Both the position numbers and the translations under genes were made by a program. This document shows, piece by piece, positions 44,813 to 57,142 of a DNA stretch of 64,000 nt; position 1 is the stretch's first letter; each line of letters begins with the position of its first letter. The DNA comes from Atherix ibis (Eukaryota > Arthropoda > Insecta > Diptera > Athericidae). Location: NCBI GenBank assembly GCA_958298945.1, contig OY282606.1, positions 74,635,622-74,699,621 on the forward strand, written 5' to 3'. The notes under the pieces were generated by a model that saw nothing but the letters and a program-made list of their open reading frames with translations, was not told the DNA's origin and ran no database searches.

Positions 44813-47544
44813 CAAAATTGATGGGGTAGCAGCAATTTGATTGATCTATACTTACAAAATAAAAAATAAATGAAAAAAAACAATTCCATTTAATATTGAA
44901 TAACTGTAAAAAATATTATTGTGGATGTCAATTAAAATTTAGAACGTTTCCATAAGGAAAACTATATATCGTTCATATCTTCACAAAATATTATACACAT
45001 AAATATAAACTATGTTCAAATTATGACCACTAGGAGTAAATATAGCGACAAATAAGGAAATATGACGAAAGTGTCAAGACAGTAGTTCGTTAAACTATGG
45101 CAGGGATTCGCAACCTTTTTGTATATAGGAACGCATTCTAGAATACCAGTCGGATGGTGGCACCATTTATTTTATCATGGTAAATTAATAGTTGAATATA
45201 CAATAGTTAATTATATACAAAAAAAATATTTAATTTCAGAAATATAATTCTACCATTACAAAATTATTATATATATTCTTATGTTAAATATAATAATTAC
45301 TGTATATCTTGATCCCTGATCTTACACATATACGTATAGGCCGGTTTTTGCCTCCTGTTTTAGCACTTTTAATGCAATGTGGCTTTTATGTAGCTTTACT
45401 TTTATGTGGCTTCATACTCTAATGCAATTGCAATATTATAATGAATGAAGTTTTAAATTTTGAACTATAAAATTTAAAAATGGATTTTATTTAAAATTAA
45501 GTAATATTTCTAGAGCCCATAAGCTCCACTAGATGGTAGTAATAGTATAAAAATAGTAAATAATACATGCACATAAGCAACTATAAATAAGTGTTTTGGT
45601 GTTTTTGAGAAAGGCGAAATTCTTTTCCACTCTTTATATTGTATTTCTATTCTGTACGAAGATTTCAGCTAAAATTTTTTTTCCAATATTGCATTACTTA
45701 AATTCAATCAATAACAGTCATTTGGCAATCGAATACCAATAAAAAAAAGTTGTTCAATATTCTATTAAGTCCGAATATAAGTTCTTTTCTGACATATAAG
45801 TCTCAAACCTTTTGCCATACTGGTCTAGGTAAGTTCATTAGCATTTCTTAAGAATATAAAAAAAATTAACAAAAACATTTTTTTGAAAGAAAATTTTTAT
45901 ACAAAAAAAACTCAATTAAGCTAAAATATTTTTAAAAAAATATCATCTAACAATATAATCAATGATGTTTGAATATTGTACTGATCGTTGGGGCTATCGC
46001 AACTTCGAAATAAATGTTCTTTAACTTTTTTTTCCATTTTGGATTTCATAGTAAAACTTATAATCCATTTAGACCTATGCCATAGTATAATAGTATTGTT
46101 ATAATAATTTGGCAATAATATTCGGTCACGACCTTACCAATCTTCTATAATATGTATTGATATATTGAACAACTAGAATTGTTTTTTCTTCAAAACAGAT
46201 TTTATTCTTTCCCATAGCGTTCCTTACTAGCAAATTAAATTTATTCTTACTAACGTTTTCTCAATGATTCTGATTTTAGAAAATTTACCATATTCTTTGA
46301 GGACGATTGTTAGTAAAAAATCATTTCTTCCCAAAACATATATTTTATGATTGCAACTGTACACTTTTGAATCGATACGTGACAGGTGGGATTCCAATAT
46401 ATATTTTTCCAAACTTTACAAACTAAAAAAAAATACTTCTTTATACCCACGCGATATATTTTTTCATTCAATAATAATAATAATATTTAAATTATGTTTT
46501 TGTTGTTAAAAAATATTCATAATATAAAAACGAATTTTATTAAGTTTAAAAATTAATTTATTTGTAACGGCAATTTAGAATTCTTCTTATTTGTTATTGA
46601 AAAATTCTCATAAAAAAAATAGATTTATTATACCAACTATACTTATTATGTAAATAAAAAAAAATAAAAAAAAAATAGCACTAACCTTTTGAATTTTATG
46701 TAAAAAAAATGTCATCAAATAATTATTATTTAACCGTCTAAGCGCAATTATTACAAAATGACAATGACCCCAAATATGATCACGATGTTCTCACAATTTG
46801 AAATTAAAATAAAATAAAATGATTCAACTTACGCGTATATCCCCCCCCCTCCACCAAAAAATTATAATTACAGCAAAATGTATTTAATAGTAATTTTTAT
46901 TTTTTTTAAATGCCTATAATTCATTTGATAAAAATCTTGTACATTTTCAAAATCTTTTTTCTATTTCTACGAAGAGATTGAAACTAAATTTGATAGATTT
47001 TTTTTAGAAAGTTCAATATTTGTCAATCTTTAAAATATTTGTAAAAAAAGTAAAAATTCGTGTCAAAAAATTAGTTTAAATCTAATCAAAATGTAAAAAT
47101 CTATTGAAAATTTATATAATCTAAAATTATCTTGTGATAAACATTTATTCTTTTATTTATTTAATTATTCATTTTTAATATAAAAATTTGAGTTCAAGCG
47201 ACAATGATGTGTAACTTTAGACTCTTTTAGACTAACTTATCAACATCCAACCTAGTCTGATTACGAGAAACTTTCTTTTCTTTTTATGAAAATCAACAAC
47301 AAAAAAAACATTCATTCAGAGGCTTATAAAAATTAAATAAAATCCGGTAGAAATACTTCTTATAAATTTCGGATCAAATTGGACTCAAAATATGGGTAAA
47401 TTTTGTGTTTTTCTTAAAATAAATAATATTTTTCAAATTTTCCGTATAAGTGATGGTGGCTCACAATATTTGCAGAGTAAAGTTTAAATATAGTACAATG
47501 TACAGGCATTACTAATATTAAGGGGTGGTTCGACCTTAAATGAA
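44813..47544. other. No gene recognised; possible hAT-type terminus at 45103
   Basis: CAGGGATTCGCAACCTTTTT near 45103-45122 resembles the terminal repeat of many hAT elements, but no inverted partner or ORF was found. The rest is AT-rich, with a C9 tract near 46842. Confidence 0.3.
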
Positions 47545-47720
47545 AAAAATCCTATACGTCGCATGTGTAGGAATAATGGGAAATTAACGTGCTGATCAGT
47601 TGTCTCGTCTATTAACAGAATTGCAAACTATTTGAGACCTTTCTAGGGTCTCACTGGCCAACTACCAACAATCAAATGTACTCAACATCTTTACCGAAAT
47701 TATTGCCACGTATATTACGC
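47545..47720 (+). pseudogene. I-like LINE RNase H fragment
   Basis: VGIMGN followed after a stop by RADQLSRLLTELQT corresponds to the GILGNERADKLAEEAP segment at 35530. Short and decayed. Confidence 0.5.
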
Positions 47721-47895
47721 AGCATTTGGATAAGGCATGTGCTCTAACCCATAACTTCCTTTTTCTATTAAACAAATATCAGCAAACCCGCAATTTTTTT
47801 AAAAGGGTTCCTCTAATTGTTTAGCTCCAAGACAATTATTTTAGAAGGGTTCCTCATCAACTAACATACGGCAAAAATTTTGAGACGCTCTTACT

Positions 47896-49851
47896 CTTAG
47901 ATTAAAGAATACCTGGATAGGCCCGTACGTCAGATTTTCGTATATGTATACGCAATTTTCTGGCTGAATTATTGCAAAAGCGGCGAGAAATCGTAACACT
48001 TGCATACTTTTGTGTAGATTTATGTAGACATGACACCCACTGACATTTAGTTTTCGTAATAGGAATTTATTTAATTTCAAAAATATAATAACATTTATTC
48101 CAAACAAAAATATATTTTAAACACGACAGAAGGCAAAATTTATTTTTTTCCAATCTTCTGGTATTAAATGAAATTGTATTTTAGGTTCATTATTTATTTT
48201 GTAAATTACAATTAAATATCAAGCGCCTCAATTTTGTAGACTTTCGGAAAGTTTTAAAAAACGCCATTCTCCATGAAAGTGGTAGCATGTGTGGTTTTTA
48301 TCTTTTTTGAAGTATTGTATTTACGAAAAAGTATGTATTTATAAATACTTTTATTATTGGTTACATTTAACAGGAAGTTTTTATTTCAGAAAATGAAGTG
48401 TTTTATAAAGGGTTGCTGGTAATTCAACGGAATGAGGAAGTCGGGAATTTGTATCTTTCGGTAAGTTTACATATTCATTTTTACTACATAAATTAACAAA
48501 AATTTAGTTTATGATGTGCCCAAATGGCTTTTAATGATTTATTTGGTCCAAAAATGTGTAAAAAGTGAAATGTTCGGCATTCAATAATTGTAAACAAATG
48601 TGATGTTGACAGTTCAATGTTTACCAGAAAATAGTTCAGTGTCGGTGTATGTGAAGTGAGTGTAAGAAAATTTAAGGGAACGAATTTTCAGTCTGTTTTC
48701 CAGTTGCTGTTTTTATTGTGTTAAAATAAATAAAGTATATTCTTATTATTTAAATAAATTTGTTTGCTTTCGATTGCTCTATTAGATCATTGTGTAATGC
48801 ATTAACTAAATAATAATGTTTCCAATTTTTTTAGAATATTACTTGTTAATTATTGTATTTAAGTATATTAATTTTTCCACATTAAAAATTAGTTTTAAAG
48901 CATTTGCTATAATGTTGTATACAATTAACTTCTATATTATTAAAAATTTGATGTAATATTCTATGTAATTAATGCTTGTTTTATTAATTTAACTTAAATG
49001 CACATGCCTAATATCTACAAATGATTGTTTTAACATTAAAATTTATATTTACTAAGTTGTGGTGTTGTTTTAATTTCAACATATATCACATTCTCTCATT
49101 TAATTCATTTTGCATTTTTGGAATGGATTTTTATTTTTACACATAATAGTTTGGATATAATCAAATAACTTGCAATTTCTATTTTTATATACTCCTCCGT
49201 CTTATAATTCTTCCGTTTTAATAAATAAAGTGAAAATGAATAATAAATAAATAAATAAATAATATGTTTAAATAGAATACTGTGTTTTATTGCAAATTTC
49301 CAAAACTTATTCCATTAAAAAACAACAAAATCCGGAATATTAAAAAATCTATTTGTTTACGCTTAAATGATATCACATATGAAAATGGTTTTAAACGAAC
49401 CGCTTCAATTGCATACTGAAGTTTTAAATTTGCCCCCAATGATTTACGCCGTTTCTGTTATTTTGCATATGTCAGAATTTTTGTATAGAGGCCTATCCAG
49501 TTCTTCTATAATCGAAGAGCTCAGTATAGTTTACCATTTTATCATGGATAGGCTCACGTTTCAAGAACCTTTCCAAATTATATGTGTTTTATCAAAAAAT
49601 TGTGTTTTGTGATGAGGCTCATTTTTGGATCAAGTAAAATTGCTGCTCTTGGATTCAAACAAATTCAAAATAAACGATTATCCATTTCGTAGTTTGAAAT
49701 TGGCACTCCACTTCAATCGCATATTGAAGTTTAAAATTGGCGCCCACTGATTTACGCCGTTTCTGTTATTTTGAATATGTGTGCATTCTTACGAATGTGT
49801 TGCCAACAAAACTTGGACAAAATTTTTGTATAGAGGCTTCTGTAATCTAAG
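47896..49851 (+). mobile_element. P-like element copy 4 with duplicated 3' end
   Basis: Starts CTTAGATTAAAGAATACCTG. Two 3' ends are present: one closes at about 49515 (ATAATCGAAG) and a second at 49851 (TGTAATCTAAG). Using the outer end, the flanks CTCTTACT (47888-47895) and ATCTTACT (49852-49859) agree at 7 of 8 positions, so the outer end defines the element. Between the ends lies a foreign fragment (49516-49690). Contains the MKCFIKGCW relic near 48393 and a GTAAGT donor. Confidence 0.85.
49516..49690 (+). pseudogene. Transposase-like fragment inside P-like copy 4
   Basis: VF(C)DEAHFWI resembles the first catalytic region (SDEAHF) of DD41D mariner-like transposases. It lies between the two 3' ends of the P-like copy. 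Too short for a firm call. Confidence 0.35.
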
Positions 49852-49859
49852 ATCTTACT

Positions 49860-51739
49860 GATCTAGCCTACTAAAAACAATAGTCGTGGTGCTCTAAACT
49901 GACCCTAGTTCATGTTAAAGGGGAGACCTTACATATAAACAAACAAATCATACGTATGGAGGCAAGGGGTATTTTTCACATCCTCTTAGCTACAGGATAT
50001 TTTACAATGGCGTCCATCATATATGAGGGATCGAAACATGCCAATATTAAGTCGTAATTTACAAAACTGGAGAGCAGATAGTAAACTCGCTCGATAAAAT
50101 ACTAAATAGGCACTTTTTTTTATATCAGATTAACTAGTCAAAGTAACCGATTTTAGAGTAACACGCCTTCGAAATGGTAATTTTTTTCTAATTTTGGTTT
50201 TAGTTGCAATTCATTTGAAATTTAATATGAACGAAGCTTTCAGTTACTATCTTTACGTTTAGACCACCCTGTATAATAATAAATATTAAATAGATATAAC
50301 TTTTAATCAGAAATGACGATTATTAAACGTCATTTCTGATTAAAAGTTATATGAACGATCGAGACGATTATATAAGGCATTATCAATTATTAGTATTCAT
50401 ATAAATACTCACATGCGCACTTGCTTTCTTATTAATTGCACATAATTAATAATGAGAAACAATTCCAAGTTTAAAAAGAATAATTTATTAATTATATTTT
50501 CTCATTTATCTAATCTTTCGACATAATAATATTTTATATAATTTTAATTAAATTAATGTTTGCTTTAGAAAATTAATTGCCTTGTTCGATTTAGAAAAAT
50601 AAATAAATATGCTAAGGGAGTTTTTTTTTATTTTGACCATATTGAAATAATAAAAACGTCTGTTATATACCTAAAAGTTTTTATCAGTTTAAATTTATGT
50701 AGTAAAGTAAACTAAATAACAATAAACTATTGTGTCGCTTAAACTATAAAATTTTTTAATAGTTGGTCAACTGAAATTTTTACAACAAAAAAAATTGTGC
50801 ATGTATAAAAATAGAAAATAAATTTATAAAAAAAGGTTTTAATGAAAAATTAATTTACATGATTTGTCTAAAAGGAAAGAGGAACCGAGACTTTAAGAAG
50901 TATTTCGACTTCAAAGGTTTTAAGAGACATGCCTTCAAACTCAACTGAACTTATTTTTTTTTTGCGCAATAAATTTTCTTTGAAAACGCACTCAATTTAA
51001 AAATATTACTTTTTTATGTTAAAGTAAGCGCGAAAACACTATTAAAAAATTAAAAAAATAATGTCATACTCGTAAATATTGTATGATAATATCACCAAAT
51101 GTAATTTTCCATTAACACTTTAATTAAGTTTTAAATTGAAAATACATAAAAACTCTTTAAAAATAATTCAGTTCTTTTTGATGCCAAACTGCGTGTTACT
51201 CACTACGTTGTCATAATCTAAAGGGTTTTTGTACATTTCGAGCAATGCCACGTAAACAGCCAAAATATCTGCGCAATTATTGATTTTTGTTACCAAATAT
51301 AATTAACATCGGTATACGACTATACACGGTCATATGTGTTATCTTTTCGAACGACACTGAACTAATTAACTAACAAAAATGTTTTGTTTCATAATAACTG
51401 ATTGTTATAGAGCCCGTTCACTTATGATAACAAAATTTTGTTTTTATCTTGAACACCTTCCATTATCTCTTTATTTAGAAACATAAATTCGTTCAGGAAA
51501 AAAAAATGTCACACAATGGAGCACTTTTCCGGCAGATTCCACCATTATTAAAACGGATTACCTCTGTAAGCCCCGCAAAAAACCTTACCTACAGTAACAT
51601 TTGCTTCCTCAATTTACTACTTCATAATTTTTTTAAAAACAAATTATAGCAAAAAAGTTGGAAGGAAATCCCTCCATTCTTTCAGCTGATTTCAAAGCAT
51701 CCCTTTTATTCCAATAATAAAAACCGTATTTAGGGGCGA
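49860..51739. other. No gene recognised; hairpin at 50294-50352
   Basis: AT-rich DNA with no coding potential seen apart from the hairpin listed separately. Confidence 0.4.
50294..50352. repeat. Perfect 25-bp hairpin
   Basis: ATATAACTTTTAATCAG... at 50294-50318 is inverted without mismatch at 50328-50352 around a 9-base loop. Candidate foldback, miniature element or hairpin RNA. Confidence 0.95.
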
Positions 51740-52760
51740 AATTGAGAGTTACTACGTCACTGAGCAGTCACAGAACCGCAACACCGATCCATCTACAATA
51801 GTTAACGCAAAATTTCCATAGACCTCTGAGATGGACACGATAATGCAGTGCTAATGTTCACGGATGCAACTGTTAATGACCATATAATATCTTTTGCTAT
51901 TGTCCAGTTTGTTGGTAGTACGCACAGTGAACTATGAAGTTGAATTTGTCCTTTTAAAAGCACCCGTTTTCATGTTAAGCTTTCGGCAATTACGATGACA
52001 CTTGAGAATGCGTTCGATCTCTCACTCAACTCGAAGATACGAGGTCTGTTCAAAAAGTATCGCGAATTTGAAATTTCGCGGGTTGTGCGCGAATTTTTGG
52101 CCAAAAACAATACACTTATAATGCCGCAGCCACCGTATTCCCCAGATCTGGCCCCCTGTGACTTTTCCTTGTTTCAGAAACTGAAGAGCCCCATGAAAGG
52201 ACGACAGCATCGAAGGAGGAGCTGAACAAGATCGTAAAAAATGATTTTTCGAAGTGCTTCGAGGATTGTAAAAAACGTTGGCACAAATGCCTAATATCTG
52301 GTGGGGATTACTTTAAAGGGGACAAAATAGATATTCATGAATAAATAAATAATTTTTGAAAAAACACAAAATTCGCGATACTTTTTGAACATACCTCGTA
52401 TATGCGCCTTGTCAAATGATTCGGTATTCAATGATATTCGTAGCAATTTGTTAAACAACAGAAAATTTTGTCCTCTGACCCGGCAAAGTCGAGTAGGCTT
52501 GCGACTAATCAGCAAACGTCATCAAATTCGAATACGACTTAGGACACCCATTACGGATCTTCTGAACCCAACAATTCCTTTTTGGTCTTCTTTTAAACTT
52601 TTTAAAGGAATCAATATGCTCCAAAAAATCTGATTATCTCTCCAACTAAAAATCTACCAGTTTCATTAAGGAATCTGGGGCAATGTCAACCCACACGAAA
52701 CATGAAGTTTGGTGCTACAGAAAATTCTCTAACTCTTATATAGAGCTACACATATATTAT
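51740..52760 (+). pseudogene. I-like LINE RNase H to 3' UTR, split by mariner D
   Basis: VFTDATVNDHIISFAIVQ (the TDGS-type first strand of RNase H, first catalytic Asp present) and VKLSAITMTLENAF precede a mariner insertion; after it come SVFNDIRSNLLNNRKF and decayed C-terminal sequence, then the 3' UTR with GGCAATGTCAACCCACACG. Dead. It is the same LINE family as at 35403 and 59840. Confidence 0.75.
52040..52398 (+). mobile_element. Mariner family D deletion derivative, 359 bp
   Basis: 28-bp terminal repeats starting CGAGG(T)CTGTTCAAAAAG differ at one base; TA lies at both sides (52038-52039, 52399-52400). It keeps FLAKNNTLIMPQPPYSPDLA followed by PCDFSLF (third catalytic Asp) and the C-terminal end; the first 200 or so residues are deleted. 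It could be mobilised in trans if a family D transposase exists elsewhere. Confidence 0.9.
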
Positions 52761-53070
52761 TAAAGTAAATTATGCATTAAAAAAATACAATATATTAAGT
52801 GGAAAAAAGAAGTAAATAAGAATTTCTTCTTAATAAAAAGTTAGTTAAGATCATTTTGTCGATTTACTGTCTCATTCTTAAGTCATGAGAGGGAGGAAGG
52901 TGGGGGGTTGTAGGATTTTTTTAGGGAACTCAACAAATGCAATTTTCAAATATAATTGAATCAATTTTTCTACTTAATTTTAATAAATAATAATAGTTGG
53001 CCTTAGTAGAGAACTATAATATTATTAATAATAGAATTTTTATAAAAAATTGTATTGGTTATTGAATTAT
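52761..53070. other. No gene recognised
   Basis: AT-rich, with a G-rich patch (GGAAGGTGGGGGG) near 52895. Confidence 0.35.
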
Positions 53071-53430
53071 TATTGATTAATAATTGGAATTTTTATTGTT
53101 AAAATGAAAATGTATTTTTAAAAAATATTCTTCTTTGTATTTGGTTATTTTTAGATAAACGAGATGTCGCTGTTTACGTTAAGATTAAAAATAATTTTGG
53201 GTATTTCTTGAGACAATTCTTATACACAAAAAAGTATTCATGTTCTTAAAAATTATTGATTATTAATTCGAATTTTTATTGTTAAAATGAAATCGTATTT
53301 TTAAAGAATGTTCTTATTTGTATTTGACTATTTTTAGATATACCGGATGTCGCTGTGTACGTTAAGATTAAAAATAATGTTGGGTATTTCTTGAGACAGT
53401 TCTTAAACACATAAAAAATATTCAAGGATT
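53071..53430. repeat. Two-copy tandem duplication, about 182-bp period
   Basis: Landmarks TTATTGTTAAAATGAAA, GATGTCGCTGT, ACGTTAAGATTAAAAATAAT and TATTTCTTGAGACA occur in the same order in both halves. It lies 150 bp downstream of the candidate first exon, on its intron side. Confidence 0.9.
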
Positions 53431-53586
53431 TATTTTTAAAATTTTTTTTCCGTGCTAAAAATGTCACTGCATAACATACACTAAAATGACAAAAATTTAT
53501 GAAACCTTTTAAACCAACGAATTTACTTTTTTGTTCTTTTTAATAATTAATTTAATAAAATACATATATTGACAAAATATACTTAC

Positions 53587-53631
53587 AGGTTCTTTTTCCT
53601 GGCTACTATCTTTACTAAGTCGCCACTTCAT
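53587..53631 (-). CDS. Candidate first coding exon of the host gene (15 codons)
   Basis: On the minus strand an ATG in a fly-like context (AAAAAATG) opens MKWRLSKDSSQEKEP, then a strong donor GTAAGTAT at 53579-53586. The exon ends in phase 0, matching the phase-0 acceptor of 21593-22132. The local composition (few A/T runs, varied codons) stands out from its surroundings. A possible acceptor TTATTTTCAG at 53714-53723 would make it a 127-nt exon with an 82-nt leader. Joining the two exons implies an intron of about 31.4 kb. That link is inference; the two exons could belong to different transcripts. Confidence 0.55.
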
Positions 53632-53713
53632 TTTTTCGAAATTTTTTGAAATTCTCCTTTTTTGAAGTCATTAATTAATTATTCAAGATTTTCATTATCG
53701 ATACTATATAAAT

Positions 53714-54471
53714 CTGAAAATAATCATAGAAAATAATGTGATTTTAATTAGAATAAAATTGTTTTTAATATACTTAATTAATAAATGGTATTTGATACAA
53801 CTAATAACTTATAACCAACCAATAAGAATAGTATGAACAATTATGGAATCAATTTTTAAATTATCGTGTCATTCTCCTCTCATTTGCATTAAATTTGTTT
53901 GTTGTTCAGTTCATGTTATTGAAAGTATAACAATTCACTTTCTTTGATTTTTTTTTCTCTCTATATAATTATAAATTCTTCAGAGGTATGTAAATCTTAA
54001 TCAAGATAAGATCGAAAATGATAAAAAAAATACCATATGGAATGAGCATAACAAAATTTACATGTACGAACAATTATGATGTGATAAAGATTTCATAATG
54101 TTGCGCATGCAATTTTCACATATGCGTGAGAGTATTCAACGGAATCGTTTGTTTTCATGGTAGACTACTGTAAAATACAAATGTACAATTGGAAAAAAAT
54201 AACAATTCAGTCTTAACAATTATTACTTTTTAGTTAGATTAAACTGAATAATAATCTTATAACCGTGAGAATTTTGATACTGTAAATATATGCACACGTT
54301 ACCGGTAAAAAAGCTATGCAATTGGAAAATTTTGTAACTAAGCTCAAAAAGATTTTTATTTCGTTATTCCAATTCAAGTTGATATAAATGGATAAGTTTA
54401 TTTCTATCAAAAGAAGTAATATACTTTCTTTATATAAAAATTTGGTAGGTGTTTTTTGCAAAGAATAATAA
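53714..54471. other. No gene recognised
   Basis: AT-rich. A 110-codon minus-strand frame at 54234-54566 overlaps the family B terminus and looks like chance. Confidence 0.4.
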
Positions 54472-55263
54472 TATTGGGTTGTTCGGAAAGTAATTTCGTT
54501 TTTTACCAACAGAGGACTTAGTTGTATTTTTTCACAACCCACTTCACACTTAAGCAGCATAATCATACGTATTTTAACAGCTGATATAGCAAGGCTTGCT
54601 TATGAAAAAATTCCATTGATTCTGCATAAATGTTTTGGTAGATACCCTTTTAAATATGGGAAGTGAAAAACAGCATTTTCAGCATATTTTACATTTTTAC
54701 TGTAGAAAAGATAAAAATGTTTTTCAAGCAAGTATGGAGAAGATGTGTTAAGTAAGCGCCAGTGCCAAAACTGGTTTGCAAAATTTCGATCCGGCAATTT
54801 TGATCTCGAAGATGCACCACGTTCTGGGAGGCCAGTTGAAGCTGATGAAGATACAATAAAGGCATTTTTTTTTCTTCTCAAACGCCAAGAAAACGATCCA
54901 TTTTTTAAGCGTATCATCACTGGGGACGAGAAATAGGTTGTCTACAACAATTTTAGGCGCAAAATATCCTGGAGTAGAAAAGATAAACCGGATCAAAGCA
55001 CTTCGAAAGCCTCACTTTTTGGTGGGATATCAAAGGAAGCGTTTATTTTGAGCTTCTAACGAGCAACACAACGATCAATTCTGAAGTGTTCTGTCATAAG
55101 TTGGACTAATTGAATAATTCAATTAAAGAGAAAAGGCCAGAATAAAATATTAATTTACTATAAGAAAATCGTCTACTATTTTTATAAAAAAAAACCATTA
55201 CCGAACAACCCAATATTTAGTAATATTTAAAAAAAACGAAATTACTTTCCAAACAAACCAATA
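54472..55263 (+). mobile_element. Mariner family B, copy 3, deleted
   Basis: Left end TATTGGGTTGTTCGGAAAG. Pieces: RQCQNWFAKFRSGNFDLED, APRSGRPVEADEDTIKAF, then deletion to FLLKRQENDPFFKRIITGDE (first catalytic Asp) and decayed downstream sequence. Two right ends are present in tandem: ...GAACAACCCAATA at 55215 and ...AAACAAACCAATA at 55263, each followed by TTTAGTAA. Confidence 0.85.
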
Positions 55264-57142
55264 TTTAGTAAATATTCAAAAAAAACACATCGTTTTTAAC
55301 TGCATACATATGGACATACCTGTACAATATATAGGTATTTATTATTCGTATAAAAAAATAAAATAAACCAATATCATATATGTATAAATCTAGAGTCATA
55401 AAAGATGGCATACTATTTACAGGTGACACCTATCCGAATACAATGAACAAAAATCTAAAATAAAATGTGCGATAACCTACAAAATATTTTTGGTATTTCC
55501 CATAATATTATCTGAAAAATGTTTCTTCGAAAAACTATTAAAATCAAAATAATTTTTGGCTCATTTTGCTTTCTTTAGAAAATTTGTTCGTATCACTTTT
55601 CCCTCAAATATTTTTTACAGATTATATATTATTAGATACTACAAAAAATTTATTATAGGAATAATGGGAGAAAATTGTATAATTATGCAAATTAAGAGAT
55701 TTAAAAAACATTTCCGAAAATAGACAACAACAAAAAAAAGATTTTTCTTTCTTTATGAAAATAAAATTCAATGAACTGGATTTAATCTCATATGTATGCA
55801 TATGACTCTTCTTTTATCTTATATGTTTATCTATATACAAGTATTTATTTATTTGGAATCTACTTTTAACAATATAATTGAAAGACAAAAGTAATAAACA
55901 ACAATAATTTCACTCTAAGTACTGAGATATCGTTCATTTCTCTAGTTTCTCTACTCAAGTACGAGAGTTGTTAAAAAAAAAATTATTTTATTAGAAACAA
56001 TTGTTGTCATGACAATACACAAACATACTCTTATCATAAATTTTTTATTTTTTTATTTTTTATTACAATCAGTGCCAAATTTTCTTTTCTTTTATTGTCT
56101 TGCCTATGCGTGTTGTTATTTAATTAAATGTTTTATGTCTGTTCCAAGGTAAAACTGATTCTACAATATATAAAATTTGATTTCATTTCATGCACAATGA
56201 TTTTATTTAGTAAACAAACAAATTACAATTTTTTCGTTTTTTTCAATGAAAAAAAAGCCAACTTTTTGCAAAAAAAACTCAAGTTTTTCTCATTTCTAAA
56301 ATCAAGTTGAATTTAGAAATAATTGTTTTAATTTCTCTACGGGAGTATGATGGTCAATTAAGATTGAAAAATAATATTCAGTCGACGTGCTGTAATATAT
56401 CGTTTCAGCCAAAAGTCCATTCACGAATGCAATTTAACACTCTTGCCGTGCATTTAATTGTTAATTGTTTTTGCTAATCTCGAAGTATTACACCATCGAC
56501 CCATTCTGACTTATCGAATTAATTTGATAGAATTACGAAATTAAGGTCAATTCCACTCGTCGTATGATCTAGCAAGTAGTCAGACGGAACGTACAGTAAA
56601 TATTTATAGAAAATTTGAGTACTGCACGTAAAGTTGATGCTCGATTATAGTACAATATATTCAGTAGAATGTGCGCATACTTGTAGTATCTAAAAGTTTA
56701 TTTTATCTAAATACATATAAGTACAGCTACGAACGTCTAATTTGGGCACTGTTTTTTATTTAAATATGTTCAGTTGTGCAAATAGCATGTAGACTTTAAA
56801 TGTGTAGTGTCACTCAATAATTATGTCCCGAACACACGAAGTGCGACTTGCGGACAGTAACTTAATATGAAAAGTTCACAAAATTCGTCAATTCAACCAA
56901 TTAAACACAATTGTGACAGGTAATATATAAATTTACGTTGCCTTTGATGATAATTTTAACAATGCGGCAACATAAAACGACATAAAAATGTAAAAATATT
57001 TTTATTGGCAGTACTGTTCGCAATTGTGTTGTGCACTTACGTAAGATTATAAGCGTTTTAAAAATTTAACAGTGCTTTTTTAGTCGCCGTCGCAATTCTG
57101 TTTGGAGCATAAGAATAGTTCTAGTAATAATTTTTTTATGTA
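55264..57142. other. No gene recognised
   Basis: AT-rich. 56850-57120 shares loose similarity (CCTTTGAT, ACACAATTG, GCCGTCG words) with 61090-61330; its nature is unknown. Confidence 0.35.

Noticed and set aside
45103..45122. hAT element starting CAGGGATTCGCAACC
   Set aside because: Only one terminus seen; no inverted partner, duplication or transposase.
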